8,599 nt of DNA, taken from an uncultured Caryophanales bacterium (GTDB lineage Bacteria; Bacillota_I; Bacilli_A; RFN20; CAG-826). This document shows positions 7,235-8,599 of the stretch, piece by piece. The notes below the pieces were generated by a model that saw only the letters and a program-made list of their open reading frames with translations, was not told the origin of the DNA and made no database searches. Numbering within the stretch: position 1 is the stretch's first letter; the number at the start of each line of letters is the position of its first letter. The stretch spans positions 1 to 8,599 of the forward strand of contig CAMKAQ010000028.1 in assembly GCA_946410525.1 (NCBI GenBank), given 5' to 3'. The position numbers and the translations under genes were made by a program.

Positions 7235-7258
7235 AAATATGAACAATTCTTCATATTT
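7235..7258 (-). terminator. AT-rich hairpin directly after the xer stop
   Basis: The arms AAATATGAA (7235-7243) and TTCATATTT (7250-7258) are exact reverse complements with a 6-nt loop, abutting the stop codon at 7259. Only one G-C pair is present in the stem and no T-run follows on the - strand, so termination would be weak. It may instead protect the mRNA 3' end. Confidence 0.3.
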
Positions 7259-8140
7259 CTATTTTCTAGAACTGTATCTGTCGTATGCAGACATGATTCT
7301 CTTTGTTGAGACTTGAGTATAAACCTGAGTTGTCGAGATCTTGCTGTGTCCTAACATTTCCTGTACGGCTCTTAACTCTGCGCCATTCTCTAAAAGATGC
7401 GTTGCAAAGCAATGTCTTAAAGTATGCGGCGAAATTGCATCATCAATGCCGGCTGTCATTTCGTAATGTTTCACTTGTTTAAAGAAATAAACTCTGGAAA
7501 CCGGATGACCTTGCTTGTTCAAGAACAGATAATTCGAACCGTGACCTGGATTCTTTTTCCTTACGCCGTCGATGTATTTAGATAAATACTCTAAAGCAAA
7601 CGACGAAACAGGAACGCTACGCTGTTTGTTCCCTTTTCCAAACACGGTAATGATCTTCCCGGGGAAATCTACGTTTTTGAACTGAAGGCTGATTAATTCA
7701 CTAACACGAAGGCCTGTGGCATACATAACCTCAAGCATCGCGCGATCCCTTTGTCCGCTTTCCTTTGTCATATCGGGAGATTCTAACAACGCTTCGACGT
7801 CCTCATTGGATACAACCAAAGGCAGCTTCTTGTCCTTCTTTGGTTTTTCGAACTCTGGAATGTCTGCTTCAATAAGCCCTTCTCCAACCAAAAATGTAAA
7901 GAAATTTTTCAGACAGCTATAACGTCTAAGAATCGTCGATGCCGCCTTATTATCTTCTCCTTCTTTTTGAATGAACTCTGCGATTTGTTGAATCATCAAA
8001 TCATCGGTAGTCTTTGTTTCGTTGAAATAATCCAAAAACAGCTTAAGGTCTTCCTTATAGTTTTCTATGGTCGTTCTCGAAACACCTTTCTCTACTTGGA
8101 GATGCTGCAAGAACAGTGAAATAGCTTCTCTAATTTCCAT
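7259..8140 (-). CDS. xerD: XerC/XerD-family tyrosine recombinase
   Basis: This 293-residue tyrosine recombinase has the length of XerC and XerD, which resolve chromosome dimers at dif. The N-terminal SAM-like DNA-binding domain (about 1-90) opens with the family pattern FLQHLQVEKGVSRTTIENY (10-28). The catalytic domain has all six active-site residues: R145 in ATGLRVSEL, K169 in GKGNK, H239 and R242 in SPHTLRHCFATHLL, H265 in MLGHS, and nucleophile Y274 in TTQVYTQV. The overall pattern looks closer to XerD than XerC, but the split is hard to make by eye, so the symbol is tentative. There is no extra domain typical of integron or phage integrases. The ATG lies inside the end of the upstream dinB gene (11-nt overlap), and a GAGG box sits about 13 nt before it. 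Its 3' end faces the dif-like site. Confidence 0.88.
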   Translation of the reverse strand: MEIREAISLFLQHLQVEKGVSRTTIENYKEDLKLFLDYFNETKTTDDLMIQQIAEFIQKEGEDNKAASTILRRYSCLKNFFTFLVGEGLIEADIPEFEKPKKDKKLPLVVSNEDVEALLESPDMTKESGQRDRAMLEVMYATGLRVSELISLQFKNVDFPGKIITVFGKGNKQRSVPVSSFALEYLSKYIDGVRKKNPGHGSNYLFLNKQGHPVSRVYFFKQVKHYEMTAGIDDAISPHTLRHCFATHLLENGAELRAVQEMLGHSKISTTQVYTQVSTKRIMSAYDRYSSRK

Positions 8141-8599
8141 TTCTCTTTAACGCCTCACTAGCAATCATGACCACCTTTTTATTGGCTTTCCTATTCAACG
8201 AGTCGATCAGTACCTGGGTTTTGTCTTCTTCATAGTCGCTTTCTTCGAAAAGCGACATCTGAGCGTTCCTGTCTTTAAAAGGAACCAAGTTACCCGCGGT
8301 AACCCCGACTAAACGGATTAACTTTCCTGAATAATTATCGGCAAACAGCTTTTTGGCCATCTTTGAAATGTCCTCAGCCTCAAACACAGGCTCTACGAGA
8401 TTCAAAGACTTTGAACTCGCCTTGAAAGTATAGTCCTTTACATTTACGACCAATCTTTTACATTTCTTCTTTTCTTTTATTAGGCCATCGCTGACTTCTT
8501 GGGACAACGATTCGATAACTGTTTTGATTTCATCATAGTCATCGGTGTCCGTCATGAAGGTTTGGCTGTGCCCAATGGATTTAGGATCAGGCCTTTCCG
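8130..8599 (-). CDS. dinB: DNA polymerase IV (DinB), C-terminal part
   Basis: This is the C-terminal part of a Y-family translesion DNA polymerase; about 156 codons are visible and the frame stays open to the right edge, so the start and the catalytic palm are outside. The first visible residues, ERPDPKSIGHSQTF, are the linker leading into the little-finger domain. That domain continues with a basic strand (KCKRLVVNVKDYTFKAS) and ends in KLIRLVGVTAGNLVPF, the typical closing motif of the family. QMSLF then follows, a standard sliding-clamp binding motif. An internal ATG at 8555 could be mistaken for the start but lies mid-domain. The gene overlaps the xer start by 11 nt, implying co-transcription and coupled translation. 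Confidence 0.88.
   Translation of the reverse strand, partial: ERPDPKSIGHSQTFMTDTDDYDEIKTVIESLSQEVSDGLIKEKKKCKRLVVNVKDYTFKASSKSLNLVEPVFEAEDISKMAKKLFADNYSGKLIRLVGVTAGNLVPFKDRNAQMSLFEESDYEEDKTQVLIDSLNRKANKKVVMIASEALKRNGN

Larger units (their letters stand above)
6598..7258. other. AT-rich intergenic region between convergent gene sets
   Basis: About 660 nt without a convincing gene. Base composition is clearly more AT-rich than the flanking genes. Two overlapping opposite open frames (6645-6827 on + and 6638-6859 on -) lack ribosome sites and match no family I recognise, so I do not call them. The region holds the dif-like site, an inverted repeat around its centre, a 12-bp perfect palindrome at 7093-7104, and two long-range or local stems near the 3' end of the recombinase gene. 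It also holds perfect TTGACA hexamers at 6629 and 7040. Such a concentration of symmetric elements, in a gap into which both gene sets point, suggests a functional non-coding locus rather than decay alone. Confidence 0.7.

Noticed and set aside
1..8599. CRISPR array, insertion sequence, tRNA or rRNA genes
   Set aside because: No regularly spaced repeats, no transposase, and no tRNA or rRNA signature seen on either strand by eye.

Overview
The window looks like chromosome from a low-to-mid GC Gram-positive bacterium (Bacillota), possibly a lineage near the Erysipelotrichia or Mollicutes. The reasons are the parE-parC pair, the yqeG-yqeH-yhbY-nadD-yqeK-rsfS gene order known from Bacillus, and a fused NadD-YqeK protein. 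The standard code appears to be used: yhbY ends in TGA and tryptophans are TGG. I cannot name a genus.

Positions 1-6541 hold a tight + strand cluster. It contains the 3' end of parE, complete parC, yqeG (HAD phosphatase), yqeH (circularly permuted GTPase of 30S assembly), yhbY (CRM-domain RNA-binding protein), a nadD-yqeK fusion (NAD synthesis plus HD-domain Ap4A hydrolase) and rsfS (ribosomal silencing factor). Genes overlap by 1-4 nt or lie 2-17 nt apart, so this is probably one transcription unit. It ends at a good hairpin terminator at 6560-6597. The unit joins chromosome decatenation to ribosome assembly and nucleotide homeostasis.

Positions 6598-7258 are about 660 nt of AT-rich DNA without a convincing gene. 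Within it, 6785-6812 has the architecture of a dif site: an 11-bp left arm ending CATAA, a 6-bp centre, and an 11-bp right arm starting TTATG. Its centre is repeated in inverted orientation 32 bp away. Perfect -35 hexamers, palindromes and long-range stems are also present.

Positions 7259-8599 are on the - strand: a complete XerC/XerD-family tyrosine recombinase, preceded by and overlapping the 3' part of a DNA polymerase IV (dinB) gene that runs off the right edge.

The main point of interest is the gap. Genes on both sides point into it, a Xer recombinase gene lies about 450 bp from the dif-like site, and two copies of the SpoIIIE recognition octamer, one on each side, both read toward it. 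Together this suggests the replication terminus and chromosome dimer resolution locus, with topoisomerase IV genes close by. Against it, base counts by eye in two 60-nt lines showed no obvious GC-skew flip across the gap.
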